DNA from: Clostridiales bacterium | GTDB lineage: Bacteria; Bacillota; Clostridia; Oscillospirales; Feifaniaceae | Assembly: GCA_012719075.1 (NCBI GenBank) | Contig: JAAYBB010000039.1 | Span: 1-35,161, forward strand | Direction of reading: 5' to 3' | DNA: 35,161 bases | Shown: in pieces, positions 6,601-13,540 of the stretch | Numbering within the stretch: position 1 is the first letter of the stretch | How the letters are laid out: each line of letters opens with the position of its first letter | The notes under the pieces: model-generated | Databases searched by the model: none | What the model was told of the DNA's origin: nothing | What the model saw: only the letters and a program-made list of their open reading frames with translations | Position numbers and translations under genes: made by a program

Positions 6601-8421
6601 AGGTTCAAGCTGGGCGACAGCCTGACGGCCTGGCGCGTCACGGCGTTGGCGGCGGGCGAGACCGCCGGGGGGGACCCCGCCGGCGGCCAGCAGGCGCTGC
6701 AGCTCACGACCGGCCTGCCCTTCTTCATCGACCTGATCGGCAGCAGGCGGTACGGCGAGGCCGACGACGTGGCCTTTGCGATCCGCGGCTTTGGCAGTGC
6801 GCTCTCGCGGGAATCGGCCGTGTCGATCGAGTGCGCGCTGCAGCCAAACGGCGCCGGCGCGGCCGAGCAGCGCCAAAGCGCCGCCGGCCTGCGGGGCGAG
6901 TATTTGAACGTCAACTTCGGCAGGCTTCCGGCCGGGCGCTACACGCTGAGCGTGCTGGGCAAGAGTGGGCGCCTCTCCGATGCGGTCCAGGTTGAGCTGG
7001 AGGTGAGCGGGCAGCTGATCGAGCTGCCGGTCACCCGCTTTGTCGAGCTGGACGCGCTATCGGCGCTGCGGCCCAGGCGCTTCCCGGTCGAGCTGACGCT
7101 GTACGACACCGCGCTGCGCAGCTACCTCGAGACGCTGTGCCAGCTGGCCTCGCTGAGCGGGGAGCGGGTGGACCAGAAGCTGGCGGCCTCCGAGGCGCAG
7201 CGGCTGCTGCATGCGTACAACGGCCTCGAGGCGGAGCCGGCGCCCTTCCTGCCGGCGCGTTCGCCGGAGGGGGGCATTGCGCTGCTGCCGGGCATGGCGG
7301 CCGACCCGCTGCTGACCGCCAAGGCGCTGATGGCCGCCCCCCACCTCGCGGGCGGCGCCGCCGACTACGCCGACTATTTTGAGGGCTACCTCAACACAAG
7401 GGAGACCGACCTCGACACCGCGGCCGCCATCCTGGGGCTTGCCGTGGAGCGCCGGCCCATCCTGCAGGAGCTGCGGCGCACGGTGGGGCTGCTGGGCGAT
7501 CCGCGGCAGGGCGAGGCGGTGGGGCTGCGCGAGCAGCTGCTGCTGGTGGCGGCGCTCTGCGCCATCGGGGACGAGGAGGGGGCCGGGGAGGCCTATGACC
7601 GGCTGATTGCACCGCAGCTCTCGCGCGGCGAGGACGGCCTGGTCTGGTTCGAGGCCGAGGACCCCGACGACCGCGTGGAGCTCACGGCGCTGGCGCTGCT
7701 GTCAGCCTCCACCGCCGCCCGCGAGGATGCGCACGGCCTCTCGCGCTATCTGAACCAAAACCCGAGCAAGACGGTGCTCACGGCGCTGGAGCAGCTGGTC
7801 TACGTGCAAAACAACCGGCCGTCCGGCCGTGAGCTTGCGCTCTCGGTCACCGCCGAGGGCAAGGCAGCGCCGCTCAAGCTGCTGCGCGGCCGGGCCGCGC
7901 TGACGCTCACGCAGGCGCAGCTCGAGACCCTGTCGGTCTCGGGCGCCGAGGCGGGGCAGGTGGCGGCGATGATCCGCTACGGCGGCGGCGTGGAGGACCT
8001 GCCGGCGCAGCAGGCGCCCATCGCCTCGCTGATGCGGGCGGTCGAGCCGGTCGGCGGCGGGCCGCTGCGCATGTCCGGCCTGGTGCAAATTACCCTCACG
8101 CCCGCCTTTGCGGAGGGGCCGGACGGCCTCTATCAGATCGAAGAGGTGCTGCCGCCCTGCATGCGCTTTGTGCGCATGCAGGAGCAGCCGCAGGCCGACC
8201 TGCGGCGGGTGGCGCCCTGGTACCTGCTGGCGCAGGACGGCCAGCGGCTGCGCTTCTATATGGCCCACGACGGCAGGGAGGACCGCGCAGTGCTGCCGGT
8301 GGTCTACTACGCGCGGCTGGTGCTGCCCGGCGACTTCGGCTTTGAGCCGGCCTACCTGCAGCAGCTGGGTGCCGCCGGCTGGGGCGCCGGCGAGGCCATG
8401 GCGTTTACCGTGGGGGAGTGA
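3601..8421 (+). CDS. Membrane-anchored alpha-2-macroglobulin-like protein, thioester absent
   Basis: A 1,606-residue extracytoplasmic protein. Residues 12-34 are one hydrophobic anchor with no lipobox cysteine. An SbsA/Ig-like domain lies near 134-229, then macroglobulin domains: FLSTDTVRVWG near 457-467, a segment around YLPGEQIRLSGEV (551-563), and YLPGEEAVIDLRVQDAEGRPV (near 896-916) leading to VVDEAAL. A Gly-rich linker (966-975) precedes the A2M signature near 977-1018 (YRADFEDTPAFLTLETD, then LTAWRVTALA). The following helical region has TLCQLASLSGERVDQ where thioester members carry CxEQ, so the reactive bond is apparently missing. Bacterial A2Ms trap attacking proteases; thioester-less ones such as P. 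aeruginosa MagD are known. No pbpC lies beside it. ATG 3601 follows GGGGGA. Confidence 0.82.
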   Translation: MDQGGQGTRLKKGYLLAAVLLLALLGGLLFWLLGRPEPIEDVPDIDLDGVTLRAVQEDADGIEVAGAFALTSAQPLTAAQVERLVSIEPPVPLRITETGEGFTIRPTELLQGNAVYNLRLSQGDESRRFAFQTKADFALRTQWPTGEGIPVSAGIELSFSGGAPVNLEGCFSIEPEAPGRFEQIRDTFVYVPDELLAFDTLYTVRLNGNLQSEGGALLGRDQSFTFTTQTHPQYSKLVLQSTAVETFLPGRAPVIGVYDDSEGGEVFDLELFRFADHGRFLAAMRARHENPRHAFSTEELLRVAELSQPAQRQNHGYGLVLPEPLEQGYYLLCITGVSGPGASPQRYTLYKLIQVHPMAVFALATEGGYAVWANDTETGRPVSGASIYQNGYSKGVTGRDGLAVISTEDVAAGEFVSMTLEAGGPPFVIDLHPMPEGDAPSGIGRYYAALYTDREVFLSTDTVRVWGVVRPRVGAVGPRQVKLKLGGLEVLAQPGAFGAFSAEFTLNNLRSGGHGLELYVEDQLVDTRYLRVMDYDKPIYTGSLATDREVYLPGEQIRLSGEVSFYEGTPAAQLELLLRGDGVFDRLTTDEGGRLERTLPAPASGTEWRPTWLYFSIGNALAEDALFERSAYALGYTHDVMLEGEQTARGDGLALQLHRIDFEAARAAGFAYSNEALRGEPLSRPVGYSVTRIVPVRRQVGTEYDPINKRTVPVYVYEQGETWLGEFEVETQDGRAAIDLSAFSLEEQHHFRVELRTTDTAGRVILETVYAYPEDWYGLPGGDGYFWLDHREGPGGAERRLAEGGRAELVLRNAQAVPVSGGRVALISVSGGIRTAEVMPAGALFFRFEREQLPSTRLYAAYFDGGDVRRVEPMELAFDPAARTLTVDLQTGQTDYLPGEEAVIDLRVQDAEGRPVQAQLCVSVVDEAALAVAPLYGQSLIDQLYRRIDPGQVQTFVSSTALPDFRGGGGGGDGGSYRADFEDTPAFLTLETDKNGRAKARFKLGDSLTAWRVTALAAGETAGGDPAGGQQALQLTTGLPFFIDLIGSRRYGEADDVAFAIRGFGSALSRESAVSIECALQPNGAGAAEQRQSAAGLRGEYLNVNFGRLPAGRYTLSVLGKSGRLSDAVQVELEVSGQLIELPVTRFVELDALSALRPRRFPVELTLYDTALRSYLETLCQLASLSGERVDQKLAASEAQRLLHAYNGLEAEPAPFLPARSPEGGIALLPGMAADPLLTAKALMAAPHLAGGAADYADYFEGYLNTRETDLDTAAAILGLAVERRPILQELRRTVGLLGDPRQGEAVGLREQLLLVAALCAIGDEEGAGEAYDRLIAPQLSRGEDGLVWFEAEDPDDRVELTALALLSASTAAREDAHGLSRYLNQNPSKTVLTALEQLVYVQNNRPSGRELALSVTAEGKAAPLKLLRGRAALTLTQAQLETLSVSGAEAGQVAAMIRYGGGVEDLPAQQAPIASLMRAVEPVGGGPLRMSGLVQITLTPAFAEGPDGLYQIEEVLPPCMRFVRMQEQPQADLRRVAPWYLLAQDGQRLRFYMAHDGREDRAVLPVVYYARLVLPGDFGFEPAYLQQLGAAGWGAGEAMAFTVGE

Positions 8422-8477
8422 GGGCGCCGGGAAGGGCATCCTGATTCACTATCCATTTAAGGTTGCAGCCGTGGGCT

Positions 8478-8535
8478 GCAGGGCGGAGGGTTTCGCGGCC
8501 TGTGGGCCGCAGGCCGCGAAACCAACCTGCCCTGC
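8478..8535. repeat. Large imperfect cruciform
   Basis: A 12-bp perfect inner stem (TTTCGCGGCCTG at 8491-8502 with 8510-8521) is extended by outer arms GCAGGGC (8478-8484) and GCCCTGC (8529-8535) across a mismatched section. Bases 8505-8519 repeat the palindrome at 84-98. Confidence 0.7.
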
Positions 8536-8859
8536 GGCCCGTGGCCGCGGCCTTTTAAGGCCGGGGGCCGGCCGGCGGCTGATCTTGGCCGGATGGATAG
8601 GCCGGTGGCAGCGCGCTTGGGCAAGCCCTGTGCCAGCGGCCTTTCAAGGGCGGCTGGATAAGGAGGCGGCGCTCCTGTGGCCAGACCTCACGCCGGCGAC
8701 CGTAAAAAGCCGGTGGGTCAGGCGGGACCTGATTCGGGATACAAGGCCAGTGTCGCAGGAATGGGGCAGCCCGGTCCGCCCCAAGGGGCTGGGGGCTTGG
8801 CCCGCCCCAAGAGACCCTTGCGTAGGCGGTGCCTGATCCGGTGGCCCGGTGAGCGCAAA

Positions 8860-8896
8860 GGGTCCCTTGGGGAGGATGATCCTCCCCAAGGGACCC
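8860..8896. repeat. 37-bp near-perfect palindrome
   Basis: Two 18-bp arms (8860-8877 and 8879-8896) are exactly complementary around a single G. The arm begins GGGTCCCTTGGGG. There is no T-tract. A related, less exact inverted copy of the left arm's flank is seen at about 8803-8820. Confidence 0.9.
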
Positions 8897-8978
8897 ATGA
8901 AGTTAAGGTGGCGTATTCTAGGCAATAAGGCCGGCCCCCAAGGCGCCATTGACCAGGCTGCCCGACCCATGGGGCTCT

Positions 8979-9038
8979 ATCCAGGGACCCATCCAGGGAC
9001 CCATCCAGGGACCCATCCAGGGACCTATCCAAGGACCA
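8979..9038. repeat. 12-bp minisatellite, five copies
   Basis: Unit ATCCAGGGACCC: copies at 8979, 8991 and 9003 are exact, 9015 has one change and 9027 has two. Two further partial copies appear at about 9088-9108. As the unit is four codons long it keeps several frames open on both strands, but no real gene is evident. Confidence 0.92.
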
Positions 9039-9150
9039 TACGGGGTGCTATCCTGGGAGCCACCTTGGGGACCCAACCCAAGACCCAATCCCAGGGACCC
9101 ATCCAGGGCCTCCTTTCGGGGGGCCCTCTCCGGAGCAGGTTCCCCTTCCC

Positions 9151-10941
9151 CTATATCCACTTCTCGAGCTGTTCGACCGAGGCCTCGAAGCGGCGCAGCG
9201 CCGCGGTGACCGGCGCGGGCGTGGTCAGGTCCACGCCCGCGACCTTGAGCGCCTCGAGCGGCGGCAGCGCGTCGCCCAGCTTCAAAAAGGCCAGGTAGTC
9301 CTCGGCGCCGCCGTGATGCAGGATGCGGTCGGCGATGGCCTGCGCCGCCGCAAAGCCGGTGGCGTACTGATAGACATAGAAGTCGTAGTAGAAGTGGGGG
9401 ATGCGCGACCACTCGGCGCGGATCTGGGGGTCCAGCGTCACGCCCTCGCCAAAGTAGGCGGCGCAGAGCCCGCCGTACAGCTCGTCCAGCAGGTCGGGGG
9501 TCAGCGTCCCACCGCCCTCCACCTCGGCGTGGACCGCCAGCTCAAACTCGGCAAACATGGTCTGGCGGAACAGCGTGGCCCGAAATTGCTCGAGGTAGTG
9601 GTTGTGCAGGTAGGCCAGCGCCTCGCCCTCGCTGGTGGCCATCAGGTGCTCCAGCAGCAGCGCCTCGTTGACGGTCGAGGCCACCTCGGCCACAAAGATG
9701 CTGTAGTTGCGGTAGACGGGCGGCTGGGCCTCGTTGGAGTAGTCGGAGTGCAGCGCATGCCCGAGCTCGTGGGCCAACGTCATGGCCGACTCGAGGTTGT
9801 CCTGATGGTTGAGCAGCACAAAGGGGTGGCAGGTGGGGTTGCCGTTGGAGTAGGCGCCGCTGCGCTTGCCGCGGTTTTCGTAGACGTCGATCCAGCCCTC
9901 GCGGTAGGCCCGCTCGATGCGGCGGCAGTAGTCCTCGCCCAGCGGGCGTACGGCCTCGAGCACCAGCGCCTGCGCCTGACTGTAGGTCAGCTGCTTGAAG
10001 GGGTTTTTGACGATGGACACATAGAGGTCGTACATGTGCAGCGCATCGAGGCCCAGCGCCCGGCGGCGCAGGTCCATATAGCGGTAAAAGGCCGGATGCC
10101 CGTCCCGCACCGCCCCGATCAGGCTGTGGTAGACCGCGGGCGGGATGCGGTTGCCGTCGAGGCACATCTCGAGGGTGGAGCCGTACCTGCGGGCGATCTT
10201 GTGAAACTTGTTCTTGGAGACGTGGGCGTTCAGCAGCGCGGCCAGCGTGTTGCGGTGGCCCAGGTAGACGGCGTAGAGGGTCTCGAAGGCCTCGCGGCGC
10301 ACGCGGCGGTCGGCGGACTCCAAAAAGTGCAGGTAGCGCCCGTGGGTCAGCTCGACCTCGTCGCCGTCCTCGTCTTGGATGCTGCCAAAGCGCATGTCGG
10401 CGTTGTTGAGCATCGAAAAGACCTCCTCCGGCGCGCCGGCGATCTCGCCGGCCAGCGAGAGCAGGTACTCCTCCCGCTCGGGCAGGATGTGGTCCTTCTG
10501 CCGCAGGATGTCCTCGAGGTGCTTGCGGTAGACTTCAAGCGCCCCGTCCTGCGCCAGCAGTTCGGGGATGCGGTCGGCCATGGCCAGCACCTCGGGCGTG
10601 AAGAAGGCCAGCGAGGCCGACAGCTCCACCGACAGCGAGGACATCATGCCCTCATAGCGCTGGTAGGTGGCGTTTGCCGTGTCCTCGTCCGCGCGCAGGC
10701 CGGCGTAGCTGCCGGCGTCGCCCATCAGCAGCCCCAGCTGGTCGGCGCGCTGCAAAAAGGCCAGCAGTCGGCCGGGCTGCGCCAGCGTGCCGCGGTAGGC
10801 CGCAAGCTCGGCGCCCGCGGCGCGCAGCTGCTCCACGGCCGCCAAAAAGGCCTGATCGCTCGGATAGATGTCTGCCGTGCGCCACTGGTGCGTCGGGTCG
10901 CTCTCGGCCCGGGTGGGAAGGGCCTTTTTCAGGTTCGACAT
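9151..10941 (-). CDS. pepF: Oligoendopeptidase F (M3 family zinc metallopeptidase)
   Basis: A 596-residue cytoplasmic peptidase that cleaves oligopeptides. The zinc motif HELGH is at residues 391-395 within LAHELGHALHSDYSN, followed by the third-ligand region FVAEVASTVNEALLLEHL, both typical of PepF. The N-terminal half carries the M3 helical domain, and the length is the usual 600 or so. ATG at 10941 is supported by AGAAGGAGG just before it. It lies 43 bases after mrp on the same strand without a terminator between them, so both are probably transcribed from the mrp promoter. The 3' end faces the repeat-rich gap. Confidence 0.95.
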   Translation of the reverse strand: MSNLKKALPTRAESDPTHQWRTADIYPSDQAFLAAVEQLRAAGAELAAYRGTLAQPGRLLAFLQRADQLGLLMGDAGSYAGLRADEDTANATYQRYEGMMSSLSVELSASLAFFTPEVLAMADRIPELLAQDGALEVYRKHLEDILRQKDHILPEREEYLLSLAGEIAGAPEEVFSMLNNADMRFGSIQDEDGDEVELTHGRYLHFLESADRRVRREAFETLYAVYLGHRNTLAALLNAHVSKNKFHKIARRYGSTLEMCLDGNRIPPAVYHSLIGAVRDGHPAFYRYMDLRRRALGLDALHMYDLYVSIVKNPFKQLTYSQAQALVLEAVRPLGEDYCRRIERAYREGWIDVYENRGKRSGAYSNGNPTCHPFVLLNHQDNLESAMTLAHELGHALHSDYSNEAQPPVYRNYSIFVAEVASTVNEALLLEHLMATSEGEALAYLHNHYLEQFRATLFRQTMFAEFELAVHAEVEGGGTLTPDLLDELYGGLCAAYFGEGVTLDPQIRAEWSRIPHFYYDFYVYQYATGFAAAQAIADRILHHGGAEDYLAFLKLGDALPPLEALKVAGVDLTTPAPVTAALRRFEASVEQLEKWI

Positions 10942-10984
10942 GCCTGCCTCCTTCTGGGCAACATCAGGGAATTTTGCCGGCCGG

Positions 10985-11857
10985 TTAATCTAGCAGCTGT
11001 TCCAGCGCCTCGACGCAGTCCTTGAGCGCCTCGCACTCGTGCAGCTCGATCTGGCCGTCGTCCATATTGCGGGCGAGGTCGGGGCGGATGGGCAGCTTGG
11101 CCAGCACCGGCAGCCCGAAGTCGGCCGCCACCTCGTCGATGCCGGAGGTGCCGAACACCTCGATCTTGCGGCCGCAGTCGGGGCACTGCACGTAGCTCAT
11201 GTTCTCGACCAGGCCCAGGATCGGCACGTCCATCATGTTGGCCATCTTGATGGCCTTGGTCACGATCATCGAGACCAGCTGCTGCGGCGAGGAGACCACC
11301 AGGATGCCGTCGACCGGAATGGTCTGGAAGACGGTCAGCGCCACGTCGCCGGTGCCCGGAGGCATGTCGATCAGCAGGAAGTCCACGTCCTTCCAGATCA
11401 CGTCGGTCCAGAACTGCTGCACGTAGCCCGCGATGACGGGGCCGCGCCAGACCACCGGGTCGGTCACGTCCTGCAGCAGCAGGTTGACCGACATGACGTC
11501 GATGCCGAACTTGCTGCGCACCGGCAGCAGCCCGAGGTCGCTGGCCTGGGCGCGTGTGTTCAGGCCGAAGGCGCGCGGAATCGAGGGGCCGGTGATGTCG
11601 GCATCCAGCACGCCGACGTGGTGCCCGAGCCGGCTGAGCTCGACCGCCAGCAGCGAGGTGACCAGCGATTTGCCCACCCCGCCCTTGCCGCTGATGACGC
11701 CGATGACCTTTTTGATGCTGCTCATCGGGTGGGGCGGACGGCGGAAGTCCTCCAGTGTCGACTCCCGGCTCGAGCAGTTGGCGGCGCAGCTGCTGCAGTT
11801 GCCGTCGCAGCCCTGCGACGGATCGGGGTTCTGTCCGTTGTCTCTGTGTTGATCCAT
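10985..11857 (-). CDS. mrp: Mrp/NBP35-type Fe-S carrier P-loop ATPase
   Basis: A 290-residue ParA-like ATPase. The deviant Walker A GKGGVGKS is at residues 57-64, DADITGPSIPR near 85-95, and MPPGTGD near 165-171. The N-terminus carries four cysteines (17, 21, 24, 28; CDGNCSSCAANC), as in NBP35, and CPDC at 225-228 is the usual dimer-bridging cluster site. Such proteins hold and pass on iron-sulfur clusters. The N-terminal cysteine-rich extension is common in anaerobe versions. ATG 11857 follows AAGGAG with about 11 bases between. It has a strong own promoter and leads the mrp-pepF pair. Confidence 0.93.
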   Translation of the reverse strand: MDQHRDNGQNPDPSQGCDGNCSSCAANCSSRESTLEDFRRPPHPMSSIKKVIGVISGKGGVGKSLVTSLLAVELSRLGHHVGVLDADITGPSIPRAFGLNTRAQASDLGLLPVRSKFGIDVMSVNLLLQDVTDPVVWRGPVIAGYVQQFWTDVIWKDVDFLLIDMPPGTGDVALTVFQTIPVDGILVVSSPQQLVSMIVTKAIKMANMMDVPILGLVENMSYVQCPDCGRKIEVFGTSGIDEVAADFGLPVLAKLPIRPDLARNMDDGQIELHECEALKDCVEALEQLLD

Positions 11858-11888
11858 AGGTCGGTCGCTCCTTTGCCAGCTGATGTCG

Positions 11889-11909
11889 GCGCCGCCCTTC
11901 AGGCGGCGC
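11889..11909 (-). promoter_or_regulatory. Hairpin in the mrp leader
   Basis: GCGCCGCC (11889-11896) pairs with GGCGGCGC (11902-11909) around a five-base loop, in the transcribed leader about 30 bases before mrp. It could affect translation or stability. Confidence 0.5.
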
Positions 11910-11944
11910 TGTGGGACATATAGGGCATTTTTATAGACGATTCT

Positions 11945-11973
11945 ATCCTATGACAAGCCCTTCGCTTTGTCAA
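11945..11973 (-). promoter_or_regulatory. Sigma-A promoter of mrp-pepF with overlapping inverted repeat
   Basis: On the minus strand TTGACA (11973-11968), 17 bases, TAGGAT (11950-11945). The spacer and -35 contain TGACAA and TTGTCA as inverted half-sites 10 bases apart (11951-11972), the right place for a repressor site. Confidence 0.75.
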
Positions 11974-12031
11974 GAATGCCGTTGCTGCGGAATCGGGGCG
12001 AATCTTGCGGTCGAAAACCCCGCCGACGTCA

Positions 12032-12060
12032 TTGACATTTTTTGGAATGTCTGCTATGCT
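12032..12060 (+). promoter_or_regulatory. Extended -10 sigma-A promoter of the aminotransferase operon
   Basis: TTGACA (12032-12037), 17 bases, TATGCT (12055-12060), with TG one base before the -10. It predicts a leader of about 200 bases before ATG 12266. Confidence 0.85.
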
Positions 12061-12113
12061 GAGGATGTTGTTTACTCCCTTCAAATGCCCGAGATGCACT
12101 GTTTTTTGCACTG

Positions 12114-12145
12114 GCCCTGCAGGTTTTCCTGCAGGGCGCTTTGTT
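12114..12145 (+). terminator. Attenuator-like hairpin in the aminotransferase leader
   Basis: GCCCTGCAGG (12114-12123) pairs perfectly with 12128-12137 around TTTT, followed by a T-rich stretch (GCTTTGTTTG). It lies about 50 bases after the predicted transcript start and 130 before the gene, so it could end transcription early. Confidence 0.5.
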
Positions 12146-12265
12146 TGTCGCGGCTCTTTGCGCAAATTGGCCCTTGATCTTTGCGCGCCGACACAGTAAA
12201 ATAGCAGGAATATCGCAAAGGGCAGTGGCATTGTAAAATTGAAAACAGGAAACGGGGGGGCCGGA

Positions 12266-13540
12266 ATGAACTACCTCACACTCGACCGGGAGGCACTGCT
12301 GCAGGCGCACACGGAACTGCAGCGGCAGTTCGATCACTTTTGCACCATGGGGCTCTCGCTCAATATGGCGCGGGGCAAGCCCTCGCCGGAGCAGCTCGAC
12401 CTCTCGGCGGCGTTTTTGAACCCGCCCCCCTCCGTGTGCTCGCCGGGCGGCGTGGACGGCCGCAACTACAGCGTGCTGGAGGATCTGCCCGAGATGCGGC
12501 GCTGGTTTGCCGACCTGCTGGGGCTTTCGGCCGAATCCATCCTGCTGGGGGGCAACTCCAGCCTCAACCTGATGTACGACAGCCTCTGCCGCCTGCTGCT
12601 GTTCGGCAAGCTGGGCAGCACCCCCTGGTGCAGGCTGGAGAAGGTCAAGTGGCTCTGCCCGTCGCCGGGCTACGACCGGCACTTTGCCGTGACCGAGCAC
12701 CTGGGCTTTGAGCTCATCACGGTGCCGATGACGCCCGAGGGGCCGGACATGGACCTGGTGGAGCGGCTGGTGGCCGGGGATGCGGCCATCAAGGGCATCT
12801 GGTGCGTGCCGCTGTACGCCAACCCGCAGGGCGCCTGCTACAGCGACGAGACGGTGGAGCGCCTGGCCGCGATGGAGACGGCGGCGGAGGACTTCACGAT
12901 CCTGTGGGACAACGCCTACGGCGTCCACCACGTCTACGAGCCGGTGGCGCTGCTGGACATCCTTGAAGCCTGCGCGCGGGCGGGGCATGCCGACCGCGTG
13001 TTCTACTACTTCTCGACCTCGAAAATTTCCTTCCCCGGGGCCGGCGTCTCGATGATGGCCATGAGCCCCGCAAACCGCCGCGAGGCGGTCGCCCACATGA
13101 CGGTGCAGACCATCGGGCCGGACAAGCTCAACCAGCTGCGGCTGATGGCGGTGCTGCCCACGCCGGCCGACGTGGAGGCCCACATGAAGCTGCAGGCCGA
13201 CCGCATGCTGCGCCCCCGCTTTGACATCGTGCTCGAGGCGCTGGAGCGGGAGCTGGGCGGCACCGGGCTGGCCGAGTGGATCTCGCCGCGCGGCGGCTAC
13301 TTTGTCGCCGTGGACACGCTCGAGGGCTGCGCCGCCCGCACGGTGGCGCTGGCCGGGCAGGCCGGCGTGGTCATGACCGGCGCCGGCGCAACCTTCCCCT
13401 ACAAAAAGGACCCGCGGGACAGCAACATCCGCGTGGCGCCCTCCTACCCGACGCTGGAGGAGCTGAGGACGGCCATGTCGCTGTTTTGCGTCTGCGTCAA
13501 GCTGGCCGGCGTGGAGAAGTTGCTGGAGGGCTGCGCATGA
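12266..13540 (+). CDS. Class Ic aspartate aminotransferase (PF12897-type)
   Basis: A 424-residue PLP-dependent enzyme. The family-typical opening MARGKPSPEQLDLS is near residues 34-47, then DGRNYSVLEDLPEMR, WDNAYGVHH with the PLP-pyridine aspartate near 215, and the Schiff-base lysine near 253 in FSTSKISFPGAGVSMM. This class Ic group, described in corynebacteria and clostridia, interconverts aspartate and oxaloacetate with glutamate/2-oxoglutarate; that substrate pair is inferred. ATG 12266 with a G-rich site just before is preferred over TTG 12239, because the protein then begins MNYLTLDRE like homologues. It overlaps the next gene by four bases. Confidence 0.88.
   Translation: MNYLTLDREALLQAHTELQRQFDHFCTMGLSLNMARGKPSPEQLDLSAAFLNPPPSVCSPGGVDGRNYSVLEDLPEMRRWFADLLGLSAESILLGGNSSLNLMYDSLCRLLLFGKLGSTPWCRLEKVKWLCPSPGYDRHFAVTEHLGFELITVPMTPEGPDMDLVERLVAGDAAIKGIWCVPLYANPQGACYSDETVERLAAMETAAEDFTILWDNAYGVHHVYEPVALLDILEACARAGHADRVFYYFSTSKISFPGAGVSMMAMSPANRREAVAHMTVQTIGPDKLNQLRLMAVLPTPADVEAHMKLQADRMLRPRFDIVLEALERELGGTGLAEWISPRGGYFVAVDTLEGCAARTVALAGQAGVVMTGAGATFPYKKDPRDSNIRVAPSYPTLEELRTAMSLFCVCVKLAGVEKLLEGCA

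Larger units (their letters stand above)
8422..9150. other. Gene-free, repeat-rich gap between convergent genes
   Basis: This 729-base stretch separates the A2M gene (plus) and pepF (minus). The ORFs that cross it have repetitive or shadow-like composition and no credible ribosome site. It holds a cruciform (8478-8535), a short hairpin (TGCAGCC at 8464-8470 with 8474-8480), GGCCTTTTAAGGCC near 8551, a 37-bp palindrome (8860-8896) and a 12-bp minisatellite (8979-9038). No clear terminator for either gene is visible. Confidence 0.7.

Noticed and set aside
3466-6876. Long minus-strand frames (558 and 476 codons) opposite the A2M-like gene
   Set aside because: Same shadow composition; the plus-strand protein has clear A2M domains.
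8979-9038. CRISPR-like array
   Set aside because: Units are directly adjacent without spacers, and no cas genes are present; the same applies to 18981-19098.
8718-9412. Frames through the 12-bp repeat (with repeated GPIQ, PGTH or GPWM)
   Set aside because: They are open only because the repeat lacks stops; no homology or ribosome site, and one overlaps pepF.
9313-11025. Plus-strand frame of 570 codons opposite pepF
   Set aside because: Shadow of pepF, whose HELGH and AEVAST motifs and ribosome site are convincing.
13276-13536. Longer version of the C_GCAxxG protein
   Set aside because: The upstream part lies within the aminotransferase coding region in another frame; ATG 13537 in an ATGA overlap is the natural start.
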